Source: Rhodococcus sp. OK519
GTDB lineage: Bacteria; Actinomycetota; Actinomycetes; Mycobacteriales; Mycobacteriaceae
Length of the DNA: 64,000 nt
Assembly: GCF_003051005.1 (NCBI RefSeq)
Contig: NZ_QAOW01000002.1
Coordinates: 62,001-126,000, forward strand
Reading direction: 5' to 3'
Made by a program: the position numbers and the translations under genes. The notes beneath the pieces are model-generated. The model was not told the DNA's origin, ran no database searches, and saw nothing but the letters and a program-made list of their open reading frames with translations. Positions 17,508-26,303 of this stretch are shown one piece after another. Position 1 is the stretch's first letter. Each line of letters begins with the position of its first letter.

Positions 17508-17562
17508 ACACTCGGACTGCACACTCGGACTGCACACTCGGACGGCCTACTCGGACGGTGGA
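17498..17562. repeat. 13-base tandem repeat, five units
   Basis: Five consecutive 13-base units (consensus CTCGGACNGCACA, later units diverging) from 17498 to 17562. The last unit and a half lie inside the 3' end of the CitE-like gene, whose stop is at 17547-17549; the rest is downstream of it. Copy number may vary between strains and could change the C-terminal residues and the terminator. Confidence 0.8.
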
Positions 17563-18506
17563 GTGAAGGACGTCGTCCGGGCCATTCCCGCGGCGCGTCC
17601 CTTCGCCGAGATCACCAACGCCATCTTGCGACTCGCCTCGTCGATCATCTCGTCGCCGAGCATCACGGCCCCACGCCCGCCACCCGCCGCAGACGTGTGG
17701 AACTCGTACGCGTCGAGGATGAGTTCGGCCTGGTCGAAGTCGTCCTGTCGCGGACTGAACACCTCGTTGGCCGCATCGATCTGACTGGGGTGCAGCACCC
17801 ACTTGCCGTCGAATCCGAGCGCGGCCGTGCGTTGGGCCGACCTCCGGAACGCCTCGAGGTCCCGGATCGCGAGGTAGGGGCCGTCGATCGCTTGCAGGTC
17901 GTGTGCCCGGGCTGCCATCAGGATGGTCATCAGGATGTGGTGGTAGGCGTCGCCGCGGTCGTAGCCGTCGGGCTGCTCACCGACGACCAACGTGCGCATG
18001 TTGATGCTGGCCATGAAGTCCGCCGGCCCGAAGACGAGAGTCTGCACGCGAGGGCTCGCGGCCGCGATCGCATTGATGTTCGTGAGGCCGATCGCATTCT
18101 CGATCTGCGGCTCGATCCCGATCCGACCCACTTCGAGTCCGTTCGCCTTCTCGATCTGTGTGAGGAGGAGGTCGAGTGCCTGAACGTGACTGGCGTCGGG
18201 CACCTTCGGCAGCAGCACTGCATCGAGATGGGCGCCTGCACCGCCCACGACGGTCGCGATGTCGGCGTGCGTCCACTCGGTGGTCCAGTCGTTGACCCGT
18301 ACCACCTTGGTCTGGTCGCCCCAGCCGTCCTCGCCCAGCGCCTCGACGATGCGATTTCGCGCCTCGGCCTTCGCGATCGGCGCCACCGCGTCCTCGAGAT
18401 CGAGGAAGATCGCATCGGCGGGAAGACCCTTGGCCTTGTCGATCATCTTGCGGCTGGATCCCGGGACTGCGAGAACCGACCGACGCGGTCTGAAGCGAGA
18501 AGTCAT
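17547..18506 (-). CDS. CitE/HpcH-type CoA-ester lyase
   Basis: 319-residue TIM-barrel lyase acting on malyl-CoA, citramalyl-CoA or similar 3-hydroxyacyl-CoA thioesters. RRSVLAVPGSS at the N-terminus, FLDLEDAVAP (Mg ligand region), VRVNDW (catalytic Arg), a Glu-containing IGIEPQIENA and GPADFMASI are family hallmarks. ATG 18506 with GAAGGG upstream. The last residues are encoded within the 13-base tandem repeat. Physiological substrate not predictable. Confidence 0.85.
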   Translation of the reverse strand: MTSRFRPRRSVLAVPGSSRKMIDKAKGLPADAIFLDLEDAVAPIAKAEARNRIVEALGEDGWGDQTKVVRVNDWTTEWTHADIATVVGGAGAHLDAVLLPKVPDASHVQALDLLLTQIEKANGLEVGRIGIEPQIENAIGLTNINAIAAASPRVQTLVFGPADFMASINMRTLVVGEQPDGYDRGDAYHHILMTILMAARAHDLQAIDGPYLAIRDLEAFRRSAQRTAALGFDGKWVLHPSQIDAANEVFSPRQDDFDQAELILDAYEFHTSAAGGGRGAVMLGDEMIDEASRKMALVISAKGRAAGMARTTSFTPPSE

Positions 18507-18562
18507 GACCGTCGGCCCTTCGAATTCAGTGGATAACCCTGCGAGGATCTAGCCTTTTCATC

Positions 18563-19837
18563 ATGGCAGCTGTGCACAAGGTATTCGCAGCCAGGCTCGC
18601 CGGCCTGGTGGTTCTCGGACCGGACGGCGAGTCCATCGGGCGTGTCCGGGACGTGGTCCTCACGATCCGCATGGGTAGACAACCACCACGAGTACTCGGT
18701 CTCGTCATCGAGATGTTCACGCGCAAGCGAATCTTCGTGCCGATGCTCCGTGTCACCGCGATCGAGCCGGGCTCCGTCACGCTCAAGACCGGCAACGTCA
18801 GTCTGCGCCGGTTCGATCAGCGTCCGACCGAGGTTCTCGCGCTCGCCCAGGTGCTCGATTCCCATGTCACGATCGACGATCCGGAGGTCGGCGACACGAT
18901 CGGATCGGACGCGGTCGTCGTCGATCTCGGCATCGAACTCACCCGAACGCGCGATTGGGTGGTCTCCCGGGTCGCCGTGCGGGCCCACCGCGGCCGACTC
19001 GGACGCCGGTCGGCGATCCACGTCGTCGACTGGCAGCACGTCCACGGTCTGACGCCGACCGCGCTGTCGATGCCGGGGCAAGGCGTCTCGCAGTTGCTGA
19101 TGCAGTTCGAGGGCATGCGTGCCGCCGACGTCGCGCACGCGATGCGTGAACTGCCCGAAAAGCGCCGGCACGAGGTGGCGCTCGCGCTCGACGACGAGCG
19201 CCTGGCGGACGTCGTGCAGGAGTTGCCGGCCGACGACCAGACCGACCTGCTGCTCCATCTCGAGGTCGAACGCGCGGCCGACGTGCTCGAGGCGATGGAT
19301 CCCGACGATGCCGCCGACCTGCTCGGCGAGCTGCCCGAGACCGACGCCGAGTCGCTGCTGCAGTTGATGGACCCGGAGGACTCCGAACCGGTCCGACGAC
19401 TACTCGAACACTCCCCCGACACCGCCGGCGGCCTCATGACCCCCGAACCCGTCGTGCTGACTCCGTCGACGACGGTGGCCGAGGCACTCGCGCGGGCCCG
19501 CAACTCCGATCTCACCCCGGCGCTCGCGAGCATGGTGTTCGTGGCGCGACCGCCCACCGCGACACCCACCGGCCGCTACCTCGGATGCGTCCACCTGCAA
19601 CGACTGCTGCGAGAACCACCCGCGAGTCTGGTCGGTGGCGTCCTCGACGACGATCTGCCGCGGCTCGACCCCGAGGACTCGCTCGCAACGGTGACCCGGT
19701 ACTTCGCGACCTACAACCTGGTGTGCGCGCCCGTCGTCGACGACGAACACCACCTCCTCGGTGCGGTCACGGTCGACGACGTCCTCGACCACCTGCTGCC
19801 GACCGACTGGCGCGAGGAGGAGGCCGGCGATGAGTGA
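18563..19837 (+). CDS. MgtE-N/CBS-domain protein (soluble magnesium-transporter-like)
   Basis: 424 residues: PRC-barrel-like segments at about 5-75 and 90-165, an MgtE N-terminal domain of Leu/Asp-rich repeats at about 180-290 (MRELPEKRR, LPADDQTD, LLGELPETDAE), and a CBS pair at about 295-420 starting at GGLMTPEPV. It lacks the transmembrane domain of true MgtE, so it is not a channel alone. It overlaps the DUF1003 membrane-protein gene by 8 bases, as in mycobacteria (Rv1232c-Rv1231c), so the two probably work together at the membrane. ATG 18563 lies 7 bases after TAGCCT, suggesting a leaderless mRNA. Confidence 0.88.
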   Translation: MAAVHKVFAARLAGLVVLGPDGESIGRVRDVVLTIRMGRQPPRVLGLVIEMFTRKRIFVPMLRVTAIEPGSVTLKTGNVSLRRFDQRPTEVLALAQVLDSHVTIDDPEVGDTIGSDAVVVDLGIELTRTRDWVVSRVAVRAHRGRLGRRSAIHVVDWQHVHGLTPTALSMPGQGVSQLLMQFEGMRAADVAHAMRELPEKRRHEVALALDDERLADVVQELPADDQTDLLLHLEVERAADVLEAMDPDDAADLLGELPETDAESLLQLMDPEDSEPVRRLLEHSPDTAGGLMTPEPVVLTPSTTVAEALARARNSDLTPALASMVFVARPPTATPTGRYLGCVHLQRLLREPPASLVGGVLDDDLPRLDPEDSLATVTRYFATYNLVCAPVVDDEHHLLGAVTVDDVLDHLLPTDWREEEAGDE

Positions 19838-20372
19838 CCTGAGCCCGCGCCAGCGCCTCGAGACACCACGGGGCACCCGCAGCCTGCGCATGCACATCGA
19901 TGTCGAGGCCGTCGGCCGCGTCAGCGAGAACATCGCCCGCTTCCTCGGTACCGGCCGCTACCTGCTGATCCAGACGCTGATCGTGATCGTGTGGGTCCTC
20001 ATCAACATCTTCGCGGTGACGCTGCAGTGGGACCCGTATCCGTTCATCCTGCTGAATCTGGCGTTCTCGACGCAGGCCGCGTACGCCGCGCCGCTGATCC
20101 TCCTGGCGCAGAACCGGCAGGAGAATCGCGACCGCGTCTCCCTCGAGGAGGACCGGTCACGCGCAGCCCAGACCAAAGCCGACACCGAGTTCCTGGCCCG
20201 CGAACTCGCGTCGCTGCGCCTGGCGGTCGGCGAGGTCGCGACCCGCGACTACCTGCGCCGCGAACTCGACGACATCCGGCAGATGCTCACCGACCTCGGC
20301 GAACGGGAGTCCGGGCACTCCGACGACGACTCCGCGCCGCCGGTCACGAAGCCGCGGACCGGGCGGAAGTAG
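19830..20372 (+). CDS. DUF1003 membrane protein
   Basis: 180 residues. After a basic N-terminus, helices at about 45-65 (LLIQTLIVIVWVLINIF) and 75-97 form a membrane hairpin containing the DUF1003 pattern WDPYPFILLNLAFSTQAAYAAPLILLAQNRQ (split here: WDPYPFILLN, then QAAYAAPLI and NRQ), followed by a charged coiled-coil-like tail. ATG 19830 overlaps the MgtE-N gene end by 8 bases. Probably the membrane partner of that protein; no established activity. Confidence 0.87.
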   Translation: MSDLSPRQRLETPRGTRSLRMHIDVEAVGRVSENIARFLGTGRYLLIQTLIVIVWVLINIFAVTLQWDPYPFILLNLAFSTQAAYAAPLILLAQNRQENRDRVSLEEDRSRAAQTKADTEFLARELASLRLAVGEVATRDYLRRELDDIRQMLTDLGERESGHSDDDSAPPVTKPRTGRK

Positions 20373-20441
20373 CCTCCGAACCTCGTCCGCCGGACGTTCC
20401 CACCACTCGACTCCGTTCTCCGGCACGACTCGTCACCGATA

Positions 20442-20457
20442 TGTAACGTGTGTCACA
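20442..20457. promoter_or_regulatory. CRP/GlxR-like binding site
   Basis: TGTAA-CGTGTG-TCACA, one base from the TGTGA-N6-TCACA consensus of cAMP-responsive CRP proteins, inside an 18-base imperfect palindrome (20441-20458), 81 bases before the transglycosylase GTG. Position suits either activation or repression. Confidence 0.55.
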
Positions 20458-20538
20458 TCGGCCGAGATGTACCGCACGTCAGCGCTCGGTCGTGCGCTGC
20501 GAATGGATGCAGGTTTCCTGCGAGGAGGGGTCTGAAGA

Positions 20539-21627
20539 GTGCGTGTTCGTGGAATCGTCGGTGCATCGTCCCTCGTGCTCGCCGGCGTGGTGACCGCCGC
20601 CGCATCGGTCGGCGGCGTCTTCGACCCCTCGTCGCCGGAGTCCACCTCCGCAGCCTCGACGTATTCACTCGAGACGACCACCGAGGCACCCGAGGCGCAG
20701 GCGGCGCTGATCCCGACAGTGGGACTCGTGCCCCCGGCACCGCGACCCGAACGACAGCTGCGGACGGCCAAACCGGCACCCTCCCCGGTCCTTCCGGACG
20801 TGACGGCGCTGCTGCCCGGCACCGCACCGAGGTCCGTGCCCGTTCCGGTGGTGGTCGGCCCCCTCGGCATTCCGGAGATCGTGCTCAACGCCTACCGGTC
20901 GGCCGAACTGGCGATCGCGGGAGCGCAACCGGGTTGTGGCCTGCAGTGGAACCTCCTGGCCGGCATCGGCAAGATCGAATCGGGACACGCGGGTGGTGGC
21001 CAGACCGACGCGGCCGGCACCACCGTGACGCCGATCCTGGGTCCGACACTCAACGGTCACCTCGCCGGTAACGAGATCATCACCGACTCCGACCGGGGCG
21101 CTCTCGACGGCGATGCGGCCCACGATCGTGCGGTCGGTCCGATGCAGTTCATCCCGACCACCTGGGTGCGCTACGCGTCCGACGGCAACGGAGACGGCGT
21201 CGCCGACCCGAACAACGTGTTCGACGCCTCCCTCGCCGCCGCGCGGTACCTGTGCGCGGGCGGGCTGAACCTGAGCGACCCGTCGCAGCTCTCACGCGCC
21301 GTGCTCCGCTACAACAACTCGACGTCGTACATGGCGAACGTCCTGGGGTGGTCCGCCGCGTACCGGACGGGCGGCACGCCCGCCCCCGCCGTTCCGGTCG
21401 CCCCCGCGCCGCCCGAGCGGTCCACCGACTCGGAAGCGGTAACCGATCCCTCCGCAGCATCGACCCCGCCCGCACCGACATCGGCGCCGGCGGTGCCGCC
21501 CGCCGACCAGGCTGCGGCTCCGGTCCCCGCACCGATGCTGCCCACGATCCCGGGCCTGCCGCCGCTGCCGTGCCTGGTCTTCTGCCCGCCCCCGGCACCT
21601 GCCCCGGCGCCCGGCCCTGCCGCGTAG
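20539..21627 (+). CDS. secreted lytic transglycosylase (RPF/SLT-like)
   Basis: 362-residue exported muralytic enzyme. A signal peptide or anchor at 1-26, a Pro/Ala-rich linker to about 105, then a lysozyme-fold SLT domain: catalytic Glu147 in GKIESGH, RAVGPMQFIPTTWVRYASDG, AARYLCAGG and YNNS motifs, typical of MltB-type soluble transglycosylases. The C-terminal 80 residues are Pro/Ala-rich, probably spanning the wall. GTG 20539 with GAGGAGGGG upstream. Syntenic with Rv1230c. The CRP-like site upstream suggests carbon or cAMP control of peptidoglycan turnover. Confidence 0.88.
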   Translation: MRVRGIVGASSLVLAGVVTAAASVGGVFDPSSPESTSAASTYSLETTTEAPEAQAALIPTVGLVPPAPRPERQLRTAKPAPSPVLPDVTALLPGTAPRSVPVPVVVGPLGIPEIVLNAYRSAELAIAGAQPGCGLQWNLLAGIGKIESGHAGGGQTDAAGTTVTPILGPTLNGHLAGNEIITDSDRGALDGDAAHDRAVGPMQFIPTTWVRYASDGNGDGVADPNNVFDASLAAARYLCAGGLNLSDPSQLSRAVLRYNNSTSYMANVLGWSAAYRTGGTPAPAVPVAPAPPERSTDSEAVTDPSAASTPPAPTSAPAVPPADQAAAPVPAPMLPTIPGLPPLPCLVFCPPPAPAPAPGPAA

Positions 21628-21673
21628 GCAGCACCGCCGACGGCGCCGCGAGCGCGCCGCCTAACATGGGGGC

Positions 21674-22810
21674 ATGGCCGCCCTGACCGAGACCGCCGTC
21701 CGCACCGCATTGTCGAAGGTGCAGGACCCCGAAATCCGTAAACCCATCACGGAACTCGGCATGGTCAAGAGCATCGACATCGGCGCCGACGGCAGCGTCG
21801 ACGTCGGCATCTACCTGACCACGGCAGGATGCCCCCTGCGCACCGAGATCACCGAGCGGGTCACCAAGGCCATCGCGGACGTCGAGGGTGCCGGCGCCGT
21901 CCGTGTGGAACTCGACGTCATGAACGACGAGCAGCGCACCGAGCTTCGGCGCTCGCTGCGCGGCGACACCACCGAACCGGTGATCCCGTTCGCGCAGCCC
22001 GGCAACCTCACCCGCGTGTACGCGGTGGCGTCGGGCAAGGGCGGCGTCGGAAAGTCCAGCGTCACAGTGAACCTGGCGGCCGCCATGGCCGCGAAGGGCC
22101 TGTCCGTGGGTGTGCTCGACGCGGACATCTACGGCCACTCGGTGCCCCGCATGCTCGGCACGGACGCCAAGCCCACCCAGGTGGAGCGGATGATCATGCC
22201 GCCGCAGTCACACGACGTGAAGCTCATCTCCATCGCCCAGTTCACGCAGGGCAACACCCCGGTCGTGTGGCGCGGACCGATGCTGCACCGTGCGCTGCAG
22301 CAGTTCCTCGCCGACGTCTTCTGGGGCGATCTCGATGTGCTGCTGCTCGATCTGCCGCCCGGCACCGGTGACGTCGCGATCTCGGTCGCCCAGCTCATCC
22401 CGGGTGCGGAGATCCTCGTCGTGACCACGCCGCAGCAGGCCGCCGCGGAGGTGGCCGAGCGGGCCGGAGCGATCGCCCTGCAGACGCGTCAGCGCATCGC
22501 CGGTGTCGTCGAGAACATGTCGTGGATGGAGCTGCCCGACGGCAGCCGCATGGAGGTGTTCGGCTCGGGTGGCGGCCAGGCCGTCGCCGACCGGCTCACG
22601 CAGGCCGTCGGCGCCAAGGTGCCTCTGCTGGGCCAGATTCCGCTCGAGCAGGCCGTCCGTGAGGGCGGCGACGCCGGCCTCCCGATCGTGCTCAGCGCCC
22701 CCGATTCTCCCGCCGGCACCGCGCTGCGCGACATCGCCGACAAGTTGTCGGTCCGCTCGCGCGGGCTGGCCGGCATGTCGCTCGGCATCGATACCGTCCG
22801 CCACCTCTAG
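21674..22810 (+). CDS. mrp: Mrp/ApbC-type P-loop ATPase (Fe-S carrier family)
   Basis: 378 residues: DUF59/MIP18 domain (1-80, with TAGCPLR), then a Mrp/NBP35 ATPase with deviant Walker A SGKGGVGKS (120-128), DADIYGHSVPR switch I and DLPPGTGD switch II. Members normally carry a CxxC pair after ENMS that binds a bridging Fe-S cluster; here that region reads ENMSWMELPDG with no cysteines, a trait I recall also from the M. tuberculosis protein. Cluster-carrier function should therefore not be assumed. TAACAT and GGGGG just before ATG 21674. Ends in a shared terminator with tatB. Confidence 0.92.
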   Translation: MAALTETAVRTALSKVQDPEIRKPITELGMVKSIDIGADGSVDVGIYLTTAGCPLRTEITERVTKAIADVEGAGAVRVELDVMNDEQRTELRRSLRGDTTEPVIPFAQPGNLTRVYAVASGKGGVGKSSVTVNLAAAMAAKGLSVGVLDADIYGHSVPRMLGTDAKPTQVERMIMPPQSHDVKLISIAQFTQGNTPVVWRGPMLHRALQQFLADVFWGDLDVLLLDLPPGTGDVAISVAQLIPGAEILVVTTPQQAAAEVAERAGAIALQTRQRIAGVVENMSWMELPDGSRMEVFGSGGGQAVADRLTQAVGAKVPLLGQIPLEQAVREGGDAGLPIVLSAPDSPAGTALRDIADKLSVRSRGLAGMSLGIDTVRHL

Positions 22811-22837
22811 CCGGACGGCAACGACCCATACGAAACC

Positions 22838-22877
22838 GAAGGGCCGGATCGCCTCCGTGGAGGTGATCCGGCCCTTC
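22838..22877. terminator. bidirectional terminator between mrp and tatB
   Basis: 18-base stem (22838-22855 with 22860-22877, one G-T pair), loop CGTG, between convergent genes. Confidence 0.85.
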
Positions 22878-22911
22878 GATCATTTCAGGTCCGATTCGAC
22901 TGGGGTCCGGG

Positions 22912-23316
22912 TCAGGTGGCGTCCGGATCGACCGGTGGTCGCTCACCGGCCCCGAGCGGCTTCTGCTCGGGCGCGGCGGCGGCGCCGGTCGAGGCGCCCG
23001 TCCCCTTGGCGAACGGCTTGCCGTCGAACGTTCCGCTGATGACCGAGTCGTCGCCGTCGAGGAGGTGCTTGGTGATGACCGCGCGCGGCGTCATCCCGCG
23101 CAGTTCGTTGAGATCGGCGAGTGGTTTGCGGAGGTCGTCGAAGTCCGGCCCCAACTCGTCCTTCAGTTGCTGGCTGGCACCGCTGGCGTAGTCACGCACC
23201 TGCCGGATCGACTTGGTGACCCAGCTGACGGCGCCGGGCAGCCGCTCGGGACCGAGGATGACGAGCGCTGCGATGAGGAGCACCATGAACTCGCCCCAGC
23301 CGATGTTGCCAAACAC
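22912..23316 (-). CDS. tatB: Sec-independent protein translocase subunit TatB
   Basis: 134-residue component of the twin-arginine export system. The N-terminal membrane helix [20 protein letters not shown] is followed by the GPERLP hinge and an amphipathic helix, the TatB signature, and an acidic/Pro-rich tail. GTG 23316 is chosen since TatB starts right before [15 protein letters not shown] lies 6 bases upstream, suggesting a leaderless transcript. A longer frame to 23364 adds 16 residues without family support. Downstream of sigE-rseA-htrA, as in mycobacteria. Confidence 0.92.
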   Translation of the reverse strand: MFGNIGWGEFMVLLIAALVILGPERLPGAVSWVTKSIRQVRDYASGASQQLKDELGPDFDDLRKPLADLNELRGMTPRAVITKHLLDGDDSVISGTFDGKPFAKGTGASTGAAAAPEQKPLGAGERPPVDPDAT

Positions 23317-23388
23317 GGGTTCAGAGTACGTGCCCGAACGCGGAACCGCTCGCGCGATCCGCAAATATCACACGGACAATTGGTGAAA

Positions 23389-24966
23389 TCAGTCCGAAGT
23401 CGGGGTGACCTCGACGTCGACGAGCCGTTCGGAGCGGAACAACTGCACGGTCACCGGCTTTCCGACCGCCTGGTCGTGCACCGCCACGATCAGTTCGTCG
23501 GCGCTGGACACGGACCGGTCCCCGACCTTGACGATCACATCGCCCTCCACGATTCCGGCCTTCTGCGCCGGGCCGTCGGCCTGCACGTTCGCCACCTCGG
23601 CGCCGCTGGTCTTGTCGTTGATGACGGTCCGGGCATTGACGCCGATCTCGGGGTGGTGGACCACCCCGTTTCGGATCAGCTCCTGCGCAACCTCGGTGAC
23701 ATCGTCGATCGGGATCGCGAAACCGAGGCCCACCGAGCCGCCGCTCTCGGATCGGATCGCGGAGTTGATCCCGATGACCCGTCCGTCCATGTCGATCAGC
23801 GGGCCGCCCGAGTTGCCCGGGTTGATCGCCGCATCGGTCTGCACGGCGTCGATCACGGCGTCGGTGTCGGTGCCGGAACCGCTGAGCCGGACGGGACGGT
23901 TGAGCGCGCTGACGATGCCGCGGGTCACGGTCTTGTTCAGGCCCAGAGGCGAGCCGACCGCCACGACGTCCTGGCCGACCTGCACGTCGGACGACTTGCC
24001 GAGGTCGGCGACGGTGAGGTCGGCCACGTCGGTCTTGAGCACGGCAAGGTCGGTCTTGATGTCGCGGCCGACGATCTGCGCGGGCACCTTCGTCCCGTCG
24101 GAGAAGGTCACCCGGATGGTCGCGCCCTCCGGAGCCGTCGCGGCCATCGAGATCACGTGGTTGTTGGTGACGATGTAACCGGCGCCGTCGACCACCACTC
24201 CCGATCCGGTACCGGACTGATCGCCCTGGGTGACCTGGATGGACACCACCGACGGCAGGACGGCGTCGGCGACCGCAGCGATCTGCCCGGCAGGAGCGTC
24301 GTCCCCGTCGTCGGACTGGGACAGCGTCACGCTCCGACTGGTGAGGCTGTCACGATCAGACGTGACCGCGATTCCGATGAGCCCACCGACCAGGCCGACC
24401 GCGAGGGCGAGGGCCGCCAGCGCAGCGAGCGCTTTCCCCTCGACGTGATCGCCCAGCAGGACGTCACGGACACCGAGTTTGGGGGCGTCCGGCATCCGGG
24501 CGGGGCCGGACGGTGCTTCCGCCGGCGCGCCCAGTCGCACGGGAGCGTCAGGATCGCGCCACGGATCGGCGGGTGTGTCATCAGCGGCCACCTCGACCAC
24601 GGACTCGGGAACACGCTGGATCGAATCGGCTTCCCCGGCCGGACGACCGAAAGCCTCGGCGAGTACGGGATCGGGCCGCGCCACTCGGATGGTGGACGGC
24701 CCGGCGGCCTCCGGAGACGACACGGAGTTCGACGCGAACGAACCCGCGACATCGACCGGGCGACCGAACGCGTCTGCTGCGGCCGGATCGACGTCGGGGC
24801 GATACACCGGACGCGGGGCCAGCCGGGGCCCCTCACGTCGATCCGATTCGGCGTCCGCCGCGCCGGGCGCCCTCGAGTCAGCCGTCACGCGCGTGTAATC
24901 CCCCTCGTGTGCGTCGATCACGGATGCCAGTATCGCCGATTCGGGCGACCGCGCGGGCCGCGGCAC
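23389..24966 (-). CDS. htrA: membrane-anchored HtrA/DegP serine protease
   Basis: 525-residue envelope protease of the SigE stress pathway. Residues 1-176 are a polar, probably disordered cytosolic tail with two AFGRP motifs (66-70, 105-109) and DPWRDP; a helix at about 178-200 anchors it; the trypsin-like domain has His270 (TNNHV), Asp306 (KTDLAVLK) and Ser386 (GNSGGP); a PDZ domain follows at about 425-520. GTG 24966 starts one base after the rseA stop; GTG 24921 would give a shorter tail. Syntenic with Rv1223. Probably degrades misfolded exported proteins. Confidence 0.93.
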   Translation of the reverse strand: MPRPARSPESAILASVIDAHEGDYTRVTADSRAPGAADAESDRREGPRLAPRPVYRPDVDPAAADAFGRPVDVAGSFASNSVSSPEAAGPSTIRVARPDPVLAEAFGRPAGEADSIQRVPESVVEVAADDTPADPWRDPDAPVRLGAPAEAPSGPARMPDAPKLGVRDVLLGDHVEGKALAALAALALAVGLVGGLIGIAVTSDRDSLTSRSVTLSQSDDGDDAPAGQIAAVADAVLPSVVSIQVTQGDQSGTGSGVVVDGAGYIVTNNHVISMAATAPEGATIRVTFSDGTKVPAQIVGRDIKTDLAVLKTDVADLTVADLGKSSDVQVGQDVVAVGSPLGLNKTVTRGIVSALNRPVRLSGSGTDTDAVIDAVQTDAAINPGNSGGPLIDMDGRVIGINSAIRSESGGSVGLGFAIPIDDVTEVAQELIRNGVVHHPEIGVNARTVINDKTSGAEVANVQADGPAQKAGIVEGDVIVKVGDRSVSSADELIVAVHDQAVGKPVTVQLFRSERLVDVEVTPTSD

Positions 24967-24967
24967 G

Positions 24968-25327
24968 TCAGCGGCGACGGCGGAAAGGCCAACGCCGGGT
25001 GATGTCGCTGTCGCGATCGAAGGAGATGATGCCGTGCACGGAATCCCGCCCGGGCGCAGGATCGGGCTCGGCCGGGTGGCAGCGAGGTATCTGGCTCAGC
25101 AGGCCGAGCAGTGAACTCGGCATCGACACCTCGTCGGCGCGGCGCAACGCGATCCGGGCCTGCTGCTGGGCCTCGACCTCGGCGGCGCAGTCCGGGCACA
25201 GGGCCAGATGCTGGGAGGCGCGCAGGTAGGCATTCATGCGCAGTTCGCCGTCCACGTACGACGCGATCGCCTCGCTCGCAAGGTGTTCGGTAGAGCCGAA
25301 CTGACGAGGTCTACGCGCCTGCGTCAT
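24968..25327 (-). CDS. rseA: zinc anti-sigma factor of SigE (RseA)
   Basis: 119-residue cytosolic ZAS-type anti-sigma factor. The zinc/redox motif His40-x3-Cys44-x2-Cys47 (HLALCPDC) is intact, with the expected helices around it; the C-terminus is Arg-rich. It should bind SigE and release it under envelope or oxidative stress, or after proteolysis. ATG 25327 is chosen since GGAGGG precedes it at 5-base spacing; an ATG 15 bases upstream lacks one. 18 bases after sigE and adjacent to htrA, so one operon. Confidence 0.92.
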   Translation of the reverse strand: MTQARRPRQFGSTEHLASEAIASYVDGELRMNAYLRASQHLALCPDCAAEVEAQQQARIALRRADEVSMPSSLLGLLSQIPRCHPAEPDPAPGRDSVHGIISFDRDSDITRRWPFRRRR

Positions 25328-25345
25328 CAAACCCTCCTGCATTGC

Positions 25346-26020
25346 CTACCCGACACCGATCTGGTCGGCCTCAACCTTCCCATTCGCGGCGAGGTGCTCG
25401 CGCAGCGCCTGTCGTCCACGATGGATCCTGCTGCGAACAGTACCCAGCTTGACGCCCAGTGTCGCACCGATCTCCTCGTACGACAGGCCTTCGATGTCAC
25501 ACAGGACCACGGCGGCACGGAACTCGGGCGCGAGGGAGTCGAGCGCCGACTGCAGGTCGGGAGCCAGTCGGGCGTCGTGGTAGATCTGCTCCGGGTTGGG
25601 CGAGTCGGAGGGGACGCGGTCGTAGTCCTCCGGCAGTGCCTCCATCCGGATGCGGTTGCGGCGGCGCACCATGTCCAGGAAGAGGTTGGTGGTGATGCGG
25701 TGCAGCCAGCCCTCGAACGTGCCGGGCTGGTAATTCTGCAGCGACCGGAACACGCGGATGAACGTGTCCTGAGTCAGGTCTTCGGCGTCCTGCGCGTTGC
25801 CGGACAGACGGTAGGCCAGGCGATAAACCCGATCGCCGTGCTCCCGGACCAGCTCGTCCCACGACGGCATCGCGGACTTGTCGCCCGTCGCGTCGAAGGC
25901 AGCCGTGCCGGTCGGTTCGTCCAATCCTGATTCGATGCCGAGGACGGACACACCTGAATCTGTGCCCGCCGCGAGAGTACGGTCGGCGGTGTCGGCGTGG
26001 GTGCGTTCGGCATTGATCAT
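25346..26020 (-). CDS. sigE: ECF RNA polymerase sigma factor SigE
   Basis: 224-residue extracytoplasmic-function sigma factor for envelope stress. Region 2 at about 55-125 ([31 protein letters not shown]), region 4 at about 160-215 ([30 protein letters not shown]). The N-terminal 50 residues are an extension typical of mycobacterial SigE. ATG 26020; AGGAGG lies 10 or more bases upstream, a long spacing that may limit translation. A GGGAAC-N18-GTT element upstream suggests autoregulation. First gene of sigE-rseA-htrA. Confidence 0.94.
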   Translation of the reverse strand: MINAERTHADTADRTLAAGTDSGVSVLGIESGLDEPTGTAAFDATGDKSAMPSWDELVREHGDRVYRLAYRLSGNAQDAEDLTQDTFIRVFRSLQNYQPGTFEGWLHRITTNLFLDMVRRRNRIRMEALPEDYDRVPSDSPNPEQIYHDARLAPDLQSALDSLAPEFRAAVVLCDIEGLSYEEIGATLGVKLGTVRSRIHRGRQALREHLAANGKVEADQIGVG

Positions 26021-26082
26021 GTGGATGGGTGGATCCTCCTACTCAGGACCGCTGATCACGAGACATCGGACTCTGCCGGTTC

Positions 26083-26109
26083 AACTCCCGAGAACGCGGA
26101 ATTGTTCCC
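26083..26109 (-). promoter_or_regulatory. ECF-type promoter candidate for sigE
   Basis: On the minus strand GGGAAC (26109-26104), 18 bases, then GTT (26085-26083), matching the GGAAC/T-N18-GTT form of actinobacterial stress sigma promoters. It lies about 60 bases before the sigE ATG. Confidence 0.5.
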
Positions 26110-26303
26110 ACCGATCCGCCGCCGACGTGATCTTCACGCCGTGCGGTCTACTCGTCCGGCGATGTGACTACCTTCCCGCACCCCGATATGTGCCGCGTGT
26201 GAGCAACCTGAGCAGGGCCTGAGAATGTTGTGCAGGTCAGCATGGGACGTCTGGCGAGCGAGCCTCGACGACGCGCCGGGGCGGCAACGCTAGCCTCTAT
26301 TGC

